Below, one piece after another: positions 23,842 through 35,983 of a stretch of DNA of 64,000 nucleotides. Position numbers and translations under genes: made by a program. Numbering within the stretch: position 1 is the stretch's first letter; each line of letters opens with the position of its first letter. Location of the stretch: the NCBI RefSeq assembly GCF_013368755.1, contig NC_049563.1, forward strand, positions 4,588,001 to 4,652,000, written 5' to 3'. The stretch is from Talaromyces rugulosus (taxonomy: Eukaryota > Ascomycota > Eurotiomycetes > Eurotiales > Trichocomaceae). The notes beneath the pieces are model-generated. The model searched no databases and was not told the DNA's origin. It was given only the letters and a program-made list of their open reading frames with translations.

Positions 23842-24462
23842 GCTCTGTTGGATTCGTTATGTGACGGTGTAAAATGAAGGGCGAATATGATCTTTGTACT
23901 GCGGTGAGGTCGAGATTTAGCAAAGCGAGCCAAACCGATCTCCGTTAATATCAATGTTGGCAGTGATGATATGGATGGCTGGATGTATTACAGTCGGATA
24001 CGCACGCTGGGAGGAAACAAAAGGAAGAGAAAAGCAAAGCGAAAGTGATATCTCTGCAGAGAGTAACCTCCTATAAACTGGGCGATAAGAAGAAGAAGAA
24101 GAAGTCGGTCTCTGTCCGATCATCAATGGGTGAAGTGGCGGCCGTGGGACTCATGGTGGGAAGCTACATGATTGGCTGCCTGGACCCACTTCTGTAATTA
24201 GTGTCACGATAACAGCGGCAGAAACGGCGCTTGTCGTAACAGGCAGGCGGTGGCGTGTTTCGCCTGAGGCAGCCACGCAGGAGTAGTCCGTGCCTTCCGC
24301 ATCCGCCCAGGAGATGATATCAACGAGAGAGAGAGAAAAAAAAAACAACAACCCAGCGCGCTTTCATCTCTTTCTCTTCTCTGATCAGCCCCAATAATTT
24401 CGTGCGTGCGCCAAGCGCGCTTTATATCCTCTTAACATGGACTGAGTCTGCTTGTCTTCTCC
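23842..24462. other. divergent promoter region SLX8 / MIP1
   Basis: About 620 bases between head-to-head genes, with purine- and pyrimidine-rich runs (AAG repeats near 24090, GA repeats near 24325-24345). No gene is seen. Confidence 0.5.
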
Positions 24463-27400
24463 ATGCTACACTATTCCACCCATGTCACTCCCTGTTTTAA
24501 GGGAGTGACGCAGTCTTCGATCGTAACCCTACGGCGATCGCTGTACCCAAGGACGACATTTCGCCCATCTGCCGCCTTTCTCTCACAGCTGTCTGGTACC
24601 CAGGCTAGCGAACAGAATAAAGGCAAATCACTTTTGGGTATGCTTGGATTTTCCTGGATTTGCCTCACGCGGATGGTCAGTGCTAACATGATATAGTACC
24701 CTCGTCCGCCAGATTCAACGAGATCGGAGTGCAACAACTGAGTGAACATGTGCACTCACAAGTCTTCAAAAACAAGCCCACACCGCCCGACGAGAAACTC
24801 GTCGCACTGTCCAAAGATCATCTGTCTCGACATGATTTGTTGGGCAAATCGCAAGATGCGGCAGAGCCCATCGCCTTCGACATGCCCCCGTTGAGTGGCC
24901 AGTCCATGGACGAACATTTCTACAAACTTGCTATGGATGCTGCGGACCCTTACTTGCGCAACGCCAAAGAATTCTCGACCATCAACGCACCCCAAATGCC
25001 GCGGAAATGGGCCAAGCAGAGTGGATGGACCAAATATAACAGTGACGGCTCTTACGAAGCCGTGGATGCCCCCGATGAGTCGGCGCTGACATTCGATACC
25101 GAAGTATTGTACAAGGAATCCTCGTTTGCGGTCATGGCTTGCGCCGTGAGCCCGACCGCGTGGTACGCATGGCTGTCTCCGTGGCTGCTGGGAGAGTCGG
25201 ATAATGATCGCCATCTTATCCCGCTGGGTGACATGTCAAAGCCTAGGATTATTGTTGGCCATAACATTGGGTATGATCGGGCCCGCGTTCAAGAAGAGTA
25301 TGACCTGAAGCAATCGCGGAATTTCTTTATCGATACCATGTCTCTTCACGTCGCTGTCAACGGAATGTGTTCTCAGCAGCGTCCCACTTGGATGCGGCAT
25401 AAGAAAAACAGAGACTTGAGGGACAAGATCGCAAACGACCGCAATTCCGTTGAACTGGCAGCCTTGCTCGAGAGCAAGACTCTCACGGATGAAGAGGAGG
25501 AATTATGGGTAGGACGGAGTTCCGTGAACTCATTGCGAGACGTTGCCAAGTTCCACTGCGACGTGACCATCGACAAATCCCAGAGAGACTATTTCGGAGA
25601 GTTGAACAAGGAGCAACTGGTCGAAAAACTTGATGAATTATTGGACTACTGTGCGGCCGACGTGGCCGTCACCCACCGAGTGTACAAAAAAGTGTTTCCC
25701 AACTTCCTCGAAGTGTGCCCTCACCCTGTCAGCTTCGCCGCCTTGCGCCACCTTTCGTCTGTCATATTGCCCGTGAATGAATCCTGGGACCGGTACTTGG
25801 AAGATGCCGAGCGTACCTATCATCAACTCCTCAATGATGTTCAAAACAGACTCCTTAAGCTTTGTGAAGAAGCATTGAAGGTGAAGGCCGACTCAAAGAC
25901 TTATCTGAATGACCCTTGGCTGCGACAGCTGGACTGGACCGGGCAAGAGGTTAAGATGGTGAAGGGCAAAAAGAAAGGCGACCCTCCACGACCAGCAGCT
26001 CGACAGAAGATGCCGGGCATGCCCAAGTGGTACAAAGATCTCTTTCCGACCAGCAATTCCAACATCAACCTCACAGTCAGGACTCGAATAGCCCCCATAT
26101 TGCTTAAACTTGCATGGGATGGCCATCCACTGATTTGGTCTGACAAATTTGGCTGGACATTCAGAGTACCTGAGAAAGAAGCCTCTGTTTACCAAAACCA
26201 ACCGGTTACTCGCTGCAATATGTCAGAAGAGACTAATGCAGAGCTGCGAGATGATTGGGATCATGTTTACTATAAACTTCCTCATAAAGATGGCCCACAG
26301 GCCCGATGTGCCAACCCACTGGCTAAAGGCTATTTGGCTTATTTTGAAAGGGGTACGCTTTCGTCGCAATTCGCTCTTGCCAAAGAAGCGCTGGAAATGA
26401 ATGCATCGTGCTCTTATTGGATCAGTGCTCGTGACCGGATCTTGAGCCAGATGGTTGTCTACCAAGATGATGTGTCGGCACCAAAAAATCCGGACAGGAA
26501 ACTAGGCTTTATTTTACCTCAGATTATCCCAATGGGCACCATCACTCGTCGAGCCGTGGAGAACACTTGGCTCACTGCCAGTAACGCCAAAAATAACCGT
26601 GTAGGATCTGAGCTAAAGGCTATGATCCAAGCCCCGCCAGGTTACGCGTTTGTTGGCGCCGATGTCGATTCACAGGAATTATGGATTGCCAGTTTGGTTG
26701 GCGATGCACAGTTCCAGCTACACGGCGGTAATGCTATTGGATTCATGACACTTGAAGGCTCCAAAGCTGCAGGCACCGACTTGCACTCTCGAACTGCCTC
26801 GATTCTTGGAATTTCGAGAAACGATGCAAAAGTTTTCAACTACGGACGAATCTACGGTGCTGGATTGAAATTCGCTGCGACTCTGCTCCGTCAATTTAAC
26901 CCGGCTCTCACAGAAAAAGAGACAAATCAGATCGCCTCCAACCTTTACAAAGAGACCAAGGGCGCCCGAACTACACGTAAAGTATTGAATGATGGGCCGT
27001 TCTGGCGTGGAGGCACAGAGTCATTCGTCTTCAACAAGTTAGAAGAGTTCGCCGAGCAAGAACGACCGCGAACTCCAGCATTGGGCGCCGGTATTACCGA
27101 GGCACTCATGCGTCGTTTCATCAACAAGGGCAGCTTTATGACGTCCCGTATTAACTGGGCTATTCAATCATCCGGGGTCGACTATTTGCATCTCCTGATT
27201 ACAGCAATGGATTTTCTTATTCGGCGGTTTAACATCCAGGCTAGACTTGCTATCACTGTACACGACGAGATTCGCTATCTTGTGAAAGAAGAAGACAAAT
27301 ACCGTGCTGCCATGGCTTTGCAGATTGCTAATGTTTGGACCCGTGCCATGTTCTCGCAACAGGTCGGCATTGATGACCTCCCACAATCATGCGCCTTTTT

Positions 27401-27899
27401 CTCGGCGGTTGATATTGACCACGTCCTCCGAAAAGAAGTCAACATGGACTGTGTGACTCCGTCTTTTCCACACAAGATCCCCCACGGAGAGAGCTTGGAC
27501 ATCAACCAACTACTCGCAAAGGGAGATGAAGCTTTCCTCGACCCCTCGATCCAGCCACTTTCTACTCCGGCTCCGGATCAGTATTCGTATACCCCGAGGG
27601 AGTCTGTGATGTCGGCTCTTCAAGGATCTGATAATATCGCTTTTATTAAAGCTCAAATCACTAGAGACGACGATGAACTTAAAAACATTGTCAAAGAGGC
27701 CATGGCAAACCCTGCCAAATCCAAGCCTACCACAAACCGCACTCGCAAATCCGTCGTACCAAAGCCGGCCGGCGAGCCCCAAAGGGCTTTCCTAATGGAA
27801 GATTGGAACGATTACGGCCGCAACTATTCTCCAAACTCGAAACAAAACCCGTTTCCCTTTTCCAAGTTTTCGAAGCACCGCACGCCTGCTCGTGCGTGA
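24463..27899 (+). CDS. MIP1: mitochondrial DNA polymerase gamma catalytic subunit
   Basis: Two exons: 24463-24637 and 24697-27899 (1125 residues). This family A polymerase replicates mitochondrial DNA. The N-terminus is rich in Arg, Ser and Thr (VTLRRSLYPRTTFRPSAAF), as expected for a matrix presequence. The proofreading exonuclease begins with Exo I around residue 190 (LTFDTEVLYK), with a later YCAADVAVTHRVY segment. Polymerase motif A is at about 711 (GADVDSQELWIASLVGD), motif B at about 765 (RNDAKVFNYGRIYGAG) and motif C at about 913 (VHDEIRYLV). The C-terminal 150 residues form the basic, low-complexity extension typical of fungal Mip1. The second exon is entirely open over 3.2 kb. The small first exon supplies only the targeting region. 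Confidence 0.96.
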
Positions 27900-28480
27900 T
27901 TGATTTTTAAAATCGTTTTATACAATGATTTCCTTCTCTTCAATGTGTATACTGGATGTTTTTCTATGGCTTCTTATGCGGCTATGCCATCATGTACATT
28001 TCCTATTTTTCCTATGTTTTCTTGTGAAATGGGTGCATTGGGTTGGTGTTAATGCTTTTCCATGATAATGGGTGAAGGCGCATCTTGACTGGAGTGGGGG
28101 GTTTCACTCAATATTGTACAGCACATAATTCCGTGTATATATTATTAACCTATCTACTGTCTAATATGAACTTAGCATAATAACCATACTTCTTAACTCC
28201 GTAGACTAGATTTTTTTTACATCCTCGTTGCTTGGAACCTCGCCGCTAAGCTTTTAAATGACTGCGGGGAAAAGGAGCCGCCCGAGCGTTTCGAACTTTA
28301 TTTGATCTTCACATGCATTTAATCAATGACACTTGCTTCAACAAACTCCTTGCAGAAATGGGGCGTTCGTTTCAATGCTTTATGCACAAACAATCTGTAC
28401 TCGCAGATGTCCTGACTTCTACTATTATTTTGATTGAACTCAACCGATGAACGCGCACCTCGAACCGAAACGTCGCCACG
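27900..28480. other. intergenic, MIP1 3' side and MNR2-like promoter
   Basis: About 580 bases, AT-rich in its first half. No gene is seen. It should contain the MIP1 terminator and the promoter of the Mg2+ transporter gene. Confidence 0.5.
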
Positions 28481-30659
28481 ATGAGCGTCGACGCGCATGA
28501 TTATGCGCCCGGCTTCGTGCCATCACCAAACCCAGCGCCGGCGCAGCAGCAGCATCACAACATCGACATTGAAGCGCAGTCTCGATTCCCCAGCGCCGAA
28601 AACGACGACAACAACGACGACGACAATGACCCGACATCCCCAGGCTCGTTCCCTGCGCCTGTGCGCGTCGACTCGGTCTCAACGCTGCGGCGGCGGCGCT
28701 CACGACGCACCAACACTTTACGCTCATACTACCGAGACGGACTGAGTCCCGAACGGCAGCTACATGGTGCTGGCAAGGAGCCGGGAATCGATCCCAATTC
28801 TGATCTACCTCCGACCGGGGGCACTGAATGGGACTACCTCTCGCTTCCCGTCGATCTCCATCGACAGTGCGAAATCACCATTGTGGATTTCTCGCAGAAT
28901 GAGATGCGGCAGTATGCTCTGGATAATGAATCGCTGGAACAGTTCCTGCAGAGGGAAAAGGAGCCATGGGTGCAGTGTCGTTGGATCAATGTGAACGGGC
29001 TCAGTTGGGATGTGATAAAGATTCTGGGCAGCCACAAAAACATCCATAGGCTTGCAATCGAGGACTTGATGCATCCGCACAATCTGACCAAGGTGGATTG
29101 GTACTCGGATCATGCCTATATCGTCATGTCCCTGCAAAAGCTCATCAAACTGGGTCATGAGGATCGCAAAAGCGGTTCCGACGATGACATGGACGAGAAG
29201 CGTCCTAATTCTGATAGCAGCTCGGATTCCTCTAAAGATAGTATCTCACCGGTCACGGTCAGGCGGAAGAAATGGCGTGTCATCCAGGCTGCTCTTCGAG
29301 ATTTGCTGATTCCGCAAGGCCGGAGGCGGGGGAATGAGAAAGAGCAAGGATATAGAAACGATGCAGGTCTTGGAAGAAGTTCGTCCAACGATTCGGGTAA
29401 TCGTAATAACAAAGACAAATACAAAATGCGCCGAACGTTGCAACGCTTCCGGGGCGGGCCTAATGAAGAGCGCATTGAATTCATGGAGCGACATGCGGTG
29501 TTGGCTTCGCACGGCTTGGGTGTGACTCTGGAGCAGGTATCCATCTTCCTGAATGCCGACAACACGGTGCTGTCATTTTTTGATGAAAGTGCCAGCGATA
29601 TCGAGGCACCAATTGTCAAGCGATTGAGCTCTCCCGAGACCATATTACGACAGTCGTGTGACGCCAGCATGTTGGTCCAGGCGATTATGGATGCCATCAT
29701 TGATCTTGCGATCCCAGTGACTTTTGCTTACCAAGACGCAATTGGAGATCTTGAGGTTGCGGTATTGACGGACCCAAATATCGACCAATCCAAAAGCCTA
29801 TATGTCTTGACGTCTGAAATCGCCGTACTGCGCAGCGCCATGCAGCCCATGGTGGCAGTTATCAATGCTCTTCGCGACCACCGATCAGAGCCAGTTCACA
29901 CCCCCGGCCTTGGCACTTTTGTTCCTCTCCCTCAGGCCATGTCGTCCAGTACGAATCTGACAGCCGATGGTTCTTCTTACATCGGGACTGCGACTCCGAA
30001 CTTGAAAAGTATAGGCGGCTCGACGGTCACTATTAGTGCCATGTGTCATACTTATTTAGGCGATGTGCTGGATCACTGTATCACAATCACAGAGGGCTAC
30101 GACCAAATGAGGAGGTCGGCAGACAACATGATTGATTTGATATTCAACACAATCGGTAGGCTCCCTGCTCATCAACAAGTCCATTTTTTTTTCTTCTAAC
30201 GTGTTTTATAGGTGCCTATCAGAACGAAAGCATGAAGCAACTGAGTTTGGTAACAGCCTTGTTCCTTCCTTTGACCTTTTTGACGGTATGTTCTCTACTT
30301 AGTAAACTTGAATGTAGACAAGCTAACACAGAAAAGGGATATTTTGGAATGAATTTCGTCCGCTTCAACGGTGTCCAGCATCATAGTGATTCGTAAGCTA
30401 CACACACCTCTTTTTGCCAGCCCCTCATAATTGATGATCATTTCTAGGTATTTCTGGCAAATAGCCGTGCCATTTGTCGTGGTGGTAACATTTTTCCTAA
30501 TGTGAGTTACACCTGTCCTACAATGTTTGCAGCATATCTAACGGTGCAAAAAGGCGTGATATGATCGGACGCTACTTTTTTAAGATTGCCCAGAAACGGC
30601 TTTTCGTAAGTTCGAGAAGGCATAGACAGGCAAGGAGTAATAAGTACCGTACAGTATAA
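28481..30659 (+). CDS. MNR2: CorA-family Mg2+ transporter, Mnr2/Alr type
   Basis: Five exons: 28481-30155, 30212-30285, 30337-30392, 30448-30501, 30554-30659 (654 residues). The protein has a long hydrophilic N-terminus followed by the CorA cytosolic domain ([40 protein letters not shown]). Two C-terminal membrane helices follow, with the Mg2+-selective GMN loop in YFGMNF encoded by the third exon. Fungal members split into plasma-membrane Alr1/2 and vacuolar Mnr2, which releases stored Mg2+. The acidic and Ser-rich insert around residues 230-310 and the long N-terminus suit the Mnr2 branch, but I cannot exclude an Alr assignment. The C-terminus is short and basic ([14 protein letters not shown]). 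Confidence 0.93.
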
Positions 30660-30763
30660 AGTACCTGTTTTATTTTTGATATCCGGTCATTGGCGTTTGT
30701 ATTTTTAGACTTGAGGCATAAAACCTATTCATTATATAAGTACATAATTTCTAATATACAAGG

Positions 30764-32028
30764 TCAAAATGACTGGCTCCGATGTGCAAAATAGGCTTTC
30801 CAAGGCAGCCTCCAGTCGGATCGTAGAAGATCCGTGTTGAATATATCAAAATCAACCTTTTCCAGCCTGTCAAGCCACATCCCTGTTGGTATGGCAGGCA
30901 TCAAAACCCCAAACCCACGCTCCACCTCTTTCAACTGGGTTTCATACTGTGATCGGTCGGAAGTATGTTGTTGGTTTGCTGCATACTCATGGCCCTCTTC
31001 GCCCTCATGCTCAAAGTCATGCCCGACGTCTTGACCCTCACGCAGGTTCTTGAGCATCTGGCGAGCAGTAATTAAATGGTCATTCGCACGAGTGGCAACC
31101 GTAAAAACCGCATCTCTCAGACCGGGCGCTGCTGCGCCCTGGCGGAAGATATCTTCTTCTTTGACCCCTGCTTGCGCCATGACGTCCAGTGGCAATGTAA
31201 TAGATCCCTGTTGCCCTGCTGTATTCTGTCCACCCAGAGCAGCTGTCTGATTAGAGTGATGATTCGGTGGCGGTGGAAAAGCCACGAGCGGCAGTCCTCG
31301 CAGCACAGCAGCTATGCCAGCAGCCTTGCCTATATGCGACGCAATGTGGTCCACCGTGAGCGAAGTTAGCGGTAGCGACGACAGCGTCAGGTATAGTAAC
31401 GTGGAATACGTGTTTTCGGCGTAGGATTCCAGCTCGGTGATATTCGCATAAGGTGTATTAGTCAACGACCGCTCGCGCGCATTGATCATGCGCAAGAACC
31501 AGCCCTTGCTAAGGCGCGCGGCTGGGCTCCGCGCTCGTAGGTCTTCGATTGCGGCGCTGAGGAACACAGCAACGGGTTCTTTTGGTGGTGTGCCGGATAA
31601 TGTGCGGGATATCGTGTCGCGCCAGAATTGGAGACGCATTAGGCCGATTGTGTGTGAGGAGGTTGTGTCGGGGATCAAGGATAGCGAAATGTTGAGCGCC
31701 TGTAGGGCGAGGTAGAAGCTCTGCGACTGCGGAGGGATGAAAGTGCTGAGGACGAAGGAAGGGCGATCATATTTCCTGATCGGTGTAAGTTATGTCTTTT
31801 TCTTCTCTTTTTTTGGATAGGGCATAGCATAGGCAGTCCTCAAGGGGGTATTTACCGGACTAGGTCCGTACAGTATTTCCGGGCTGATTCAACCTCGCCA
31901 TCCTTTGCGGCGGTTCGAAATGTAGAAGACTTTGAGAATGCTCGTCGCTGGCTGAATTGCGGTTTTTGTTTGAAAAATTGAACCGAAGATACACCGCGAC
32001 GCGGCAATGCTTTCTTCGTCGCTGACAT
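30764..32028 (-). CDS. complex I assembly factor NDUFAF6-like (squalene/phytoene synthase fold), frameshifted
   Basis: Exon 1 is 31856-32028 and exon 2 is 30764-31776 on the minus strand. The fold is a trans-isoprenyl (squalene/phytoene) synthase, as in NDUFAF6/Sicily, a mitochondrial protein needed to assemble complex I; metazoan members have lost catalysis. Exon 1 encodes a basic presequence (MSATKKALPRRGVSSVQFF) and the conserved ARKYCTDLVR. Exon 2 starts KYDRPSFVLSTF, then shifts frame by one base within the AAAA run at 31740-31743 and continues as IPPQSQSFYLALQALNISLS, TIGLMRLQFWRDTISRTL and INARERSL. The exon lengths therefore do not sum to a multiple of three. Three bases in that run instead of four would restore one frame. 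An ATG at 31771 could start a shorter protein without the presequence. Sequencing error and a real mutation are both possible. Confidence 0.78.
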
Positions 32029-32368
32029 GTTCGGTATATGAGGATATCAGGATATTCCGTAGATGATTTGTTGTTGTTTCTTTTTTTACCGCCTCATGAT
32101 GCACAATCTGAAAGGGTCGTTGCAAATACCAAATCAAAATATGTATAGAAAGCAGCCTCGTTCCTGGCAATTCCTGGCGAATATCAGCTGGGTGAGGTGA
32201 GTTGTTAATTGTCGAGATGTCCTTGGTCAACCGATTTTCCCAATTTTTCCCAAATGACGTTAGCGGGACCAGAGCTGCGGCTTTCGCGTCTCGCGGCGCG
32301 TCTCCCCGATCCAGATAGATTGAACTTTCCACCCCTCTACAACCTTTATCTGCAGGGTCTCCGATACC
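32029..32368. promoter_or_regulatory. divergent promoter NDUFAF6-like / RAD5
   Basis: Only 340 bases separate the two start codons, so both promoters must share this interval. A CCGCCTCATGATG region lies near 32090 and pyrimidine tracts follow. No gene is seen. Confidence 0.5.
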
Positions 32369-35300
32369 ATGACTCTGGAATCATCGGTGATGGGATTTGA
32401 AGATGCTTACCCCCACGAGATCAGAGGCGACGACGATGAGCGCCCGACAAAGAAGCGCCGGTTTTTCTCTGAAGAAAGTGATGCGCCTGCACAGAGTATT
32501 GAAGAACAAGTCGCGCCTAGCCAAACGACGCAGCCAAGTGGCGATCTTACCTCCCCGTTAGATTTACAGTCAGAGACAAACGGCGAAGAGGAAGAAAAAA
32601 CAGAAACCCCGACTACGGACGGCTTCGATTCTCAACTGTTTGCGAGTATTGTTGGCGGAGATGTATCAAGCACAACGGTCGTCCAGGTCCGACAGGCCGC
32701 GGGAGACAATATGGAGAGAGCTATCAATATGTTTTTTGATGGATCCTACAAAACAGCAATCCGCGAGCAGCATTCACAGGCAACGCTATTACAACCGGGT
32801 CAACAAACTCAGCTTCCCTGCAGAAACGAGCAGAACGCTAGAAACGCCAACGCTACAATCGATCAACCAGCAAATCCCCCGCGAGGTCGTTCGGAATGGT
32901 TGCCAACCGAAGGAGCCCGGGTATTTCCTTCTATGCCTTTTCGACGATACGTCGGAGCATTCGGTGTCGGAGCATGGGCCACAAGAAGCGGACTCAATGT
33001 CATTCGCCACGAGGAAAGAGTCAGGATAGAGCGGACGAAACTGAGATCGGCAATAAAGCCTGGCCGCAGTGGACGACTGATGCCGAATCAGAAAGCCGAC
33101 GTTCTGACTCGCTTTGTCAATCGGCGAGGTGAAGAGATAGGCCGCCTGCCTCAGGAGACTGCGGAATGGGTCTCTACTCTGATCGACCAGAAGATATGTG
33201 ATTTCGAAGGCGCCTGTGTATTTGCACCTGATCGTGTCAGAGTCAACGACACAATATATCTTCAACTGCGCTGTTACCTCAAGGTTGATGCTTTTAGACC
33301 TGACGCATTCGGAAGCATGGACGATAATCGGTCAACCACTCTCTTTGAGCAGCAAGAAAGCACAGAGGAACGGAATTTGAGGATCCGTCAGGTTGCCCTT
33401 GTGCGACTTTTTGACGAGATTGGTCTGTTGCCGACTTCAACAAATGAACTCACAGCCAAACATAAAAAGGAGGGCCTTCTCCGTTCTGTCGAGATTTCTG
33501 AAGTGTACGACAAAAAGAAAGATAAACCTAAAGAGGCCACTGATCTAGAGGAGTCATCACCGGAAGAAGAGTCCGCCGAGCTGGAGGAAGATCATCTCGA
33601 CACACTATACAAAAAAGCCCAGTCGTTTGATTTCAACACTCCAGAAGCTCAACCTGCACAAACGTTTGCAATGGACCTTCGAAAATATCAAAAGCAAGCT
33701 TTGCATTGGATGCTTGCTAAAGAGAGGGACACTAGTTCCGGCAGGCAGTCATCGATGCATCCCTTATGGGAGCAATACAAGTGGCCACTAAAGGATGTAG
33801 ACGACAAAGTCGTGCCGTGTGTGGTGCGACAAGATTACTTTTATGTGAACCCTTACTCTGGCGAGCTAAGCTTGGATTTCCCCGTTCAGAAACAGCATTG
33901 CCTAGGAGGTATCCTGGCAGACGAAATGGGGTTGGGCAAGACGATCGAAATGATGAGCTTGGTCCACACGAACAGAGTGACTCCAGACCATTATACACGG
34001 ACCAATGAATTTGAAGAGTTTCTATCAACGTCTAATCGAATCGTTCCAGCTCCATACACCACTGTAGTGGTGGCACCGACATCACTTCTTGCGCAATGGG
34101 AAAGCGAGGCTCAAAAGGCGTCTGCTCCTGGAACTATCAAAACTTTGATCTACTACGGAACAGACAGAACCGTAGATCTAAAGACGCTCTGTTCACCGAC
34201 GAACGGCGCCAATGCCCCGAATGTCATTGTGACTAGTTACGGGGTGGTTTTGTCGGAATTCCGCCGCTTTACTACTAACCCGCAAAACAACAGTGGACTT
34301 TTCTCCGTTGAATTTTTCAGGATAATCCTCGACGAGGCACATCTAATCAAAAACCGGCGCTCCAAATCTGCTAGAGCATGCTACGAGCTCAAAGCCAAGC
34401 ACCGATGGGTATTGACAGGCACGCCGATTGTCAACCGTCTGGAGGATCTATTTAGTCTAGTACGTTTCCTCAAGGTCGAACCATGGAGCAACTTTTCTTT
34501 CTGGAAAACGTTCATCACGGTACCCTTCGAGTCAAAGGACTACATACGGGCCTTGAATGTTGTTCAAACCGTGCTCGAGCCACTTGTGCTACGACGAACC
34601 AAGACGATGAAAACCCCTGAAGGTGAAGCGCTGGTCCCTCTTCCTCCTCGCACCGTCACTATTGAAGAGGTCGAGCTTTCCGAACAAGAACGAGATATCT
34701 ACGATCTTATCTACCACCGGGCAAAGAGAGCATTCAATGACAATATTGAAGCTGGCACTCTACTGAAATCCTACTCAACTATATTTGCCCAGATCTTGCG
34801 GCTGCGTCAGACGTGTTGCCACCCGGTCCTCACCAGAAACAAGAATATTGTTGCAGAAGAGGAAGACGCAGCAGCCACGGCGGATTTCTTCAGTGAAATG
34901 AAAGATGACATGGATTTGCAAGAGCTTATCAACAGGTTCACCAAGGAGACCGAATCGGTAGACGTGAACAAACCCCAGGATTCCATGGCGCGGTTTACCA
35001 CGCATGCCCTGAGGCAAATCCAAAGCGACAGCAGCGGAGAATGCCCCATCTGCTCGGAGGAGCCATTGATCGAGCCAGCCGTGACCGGATGCTGGCACAG
35101 CGCGTGCAAAAAGTGTCTAGAGAGCTATATCCGCCACCAAACCGACAAGGGCGAGGTTCCGCGCTGCTTTTGTTGCCGTGCGCCAGTAACGCGGCAGGAT
35201 ATTTTTGAAGTTGTTCGACGCCAGTCGTCAAATAGCAACATACCATATGAAGTCGTCGATATCCCCGAAAGCAGCACACCGCCGACTTCGTCACAGCCTG

Positions 35301-35983
35301 CGCCTAAAATATCGCTACGACGGATTTACCCCTTGTCGCCTTCTGCGCACACCTCTGCAAAGATCCATTCGTTGATGACGCATCTCTTGAAGCTGCCGCC
35401 AAACACAAAATCCGTGGTGTTTTCTCAATTCACCTCATTTTTGGATCTGATCGGTCCACAGCTTACCAAAGCCGGCATGACACATTTACGGCTGGACGGC
35501 TCAATGCCGCAGAAACAGCGAGCAGAAGTCTTGCGCCAATTCACGCGCACCGAAATCTACGAAGAGGAGCTAAACTCTGAGGATGATATCGAAGCTGCCG
35601 CTTCTTCTAGTAATAACAACAACATCAACAACAAAATCCCCGCTGGCCAAACACCGCCTACCCCCAGTATTCTTTTGATTAGTCTTCGCGCGGGAGGCGT
35701 AGGGCTGAATCTGACAGCTGCCAACCACGTGTTCATGATGGACCCCTGGTGGAGTTTTGCGGTGGAGGCCCAGGCGATCGACCGCGTTCATCGTATGGGC
35801 CAGCTGCGAGAGGTCTCGGTGACGCGGTTTGTCGTTAAGGACTCGATTGAGACGCGTATGCTTCGTGTCCAGGAACGCAAGATGAATATTGCGGGCTCGT
35901 TGGGGCTGCGGGTGGGCGGCGATGGCACAGAGGATGACCGTAAGAAGGATCGGATTGAGGAGTTGAAGTTGCTGTTTGAGTGA
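32369..35983 (+). CDS. RAD5: DNA repair helicase/ubiquitin ligase Rad5
   Basis: A single exon of 1204 residues. Rad5 is the nuclear translocase and E3 ligase that poly-ubiquitinates PCNA with Ubc13-Mms2 and promotes fork reversal in error-free damage tolerance. Domain order fits the family exactly. A HIRAN domain lies near residues 188-300 (RRYVGAFGVGAWATRSGLNV). SNF2 motif I is near 515 (GGILADEMGLGKTIEMM) and motif II near 655 (DEAHLIKNRRSKSARA). A C3HC4 RING at about 891-935 (CPICSEEPLIEP, CWHSACKKCLESYI, CFCCRAPV) is inserted between the helicase lobes. Motifs V-VI follow near 1105-1140 (SLRAGGVGLNLTAAN, AIDRVHRMGQ). The N-terminus carries a KKRRFF basic patch. The gene is intronless, unlike most neighbours. 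Confidence 0.97.
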   Translation: MTLESSVMGFEDAYPHEIRGDDDERPTKKRRFFSEESDAPAQSIEEQVAPSQTTQPSGDLTSPLDLQSETNGEEEEKTETPTTDGFDSQLFASIVGGDVSSTTVVQVRQAAGDNMERAINMFFDGSYKTAIREQHSQATLLQPGQQTQLPCRNEQNARNANATIDQPANPPRGRSEWLPTEGARVFPSMPFRRYVGAFGVGAWATRSGLNVIRHEERVRIERTKLRSAIKPGRSGRLMPNQKADVLTRFVNRRGEEIGRLPQETAEWVSTLIDQKICDFEGACVFAPDRVRVNDTIYLQLRCYLKVDAFRPDAFGSMDDNRSTTLFEQQESTEERNLRIRQVALVRLFDEIGLLPTSTNELTAKHKKEGLLRSVEISEVYDKKKDKPKEATDLEESSPEEESAELEEDHLDTLYKKAQSFDFNTPEAQPAQTFAMDLRKYQKQALHWMLAKERDTSSGRQSSMHPLWEQYKWPLKDVDDKVVPCVVRQDYFYVNPYSGELSLDFPVQKQHCLGGILADEMGLGKTIEMMSLVHTNRVTPDHYTRTNEFEEFLSTSNRIVPAPYTTVVVAPTSLLAQWESEAQKASAPGTIKTLIYYGTDRTVDLKTLCSPTNGANAPNVIVTSYGVVLSEFRRFTTNPQNNSGLFSVEFFRIILDEAHLIKNRRSKSARACYELKAKHRWVLTGTPIVNRLEDLFSLVRFLKVEPWSNFSFWKTFITVPFESKDYIRALNVVQTVLEPLVLRRTKTMKTPEGEALVPLPPRTVTIEEVELSEQERDIYDLIYHRAKRAFNDNIEAGTLLKSYSTIFAQILRLRQTCCHPVLTRNKNIVAEEEDAAATADFFSEMKDDMDLQELINRFTKETESVDVNKPQDSMARFTTHALRQIQSDSSGECPICSEEPLIEPAVTGCWHSACKKCLESYIRHQTDKGEVPRCFCCRAPVTRQDIFEVVRRQSSNSNIPYEVVDIPESSTPPTSSQPAPKISLRRIYPLSPSAHTSAKIHSLMTHLLKLPPNTKSVVFSQFTSFLDLIGPQLTKAGMTHLRLDGSMPQKQRAEVLRQFTRTEIYEEELNSEDDIEAAASSSNNNNINNKIPAGQTPPTPSILLISLRAGGVGLNLTAANHVFMMDPWWSFAVEAQAIDRVHRMGQLREVSVTRFVVKDSIETRMLRVQERKMNIAGSLGLRVGGDGTEDDRKKDRIEELKLLFE

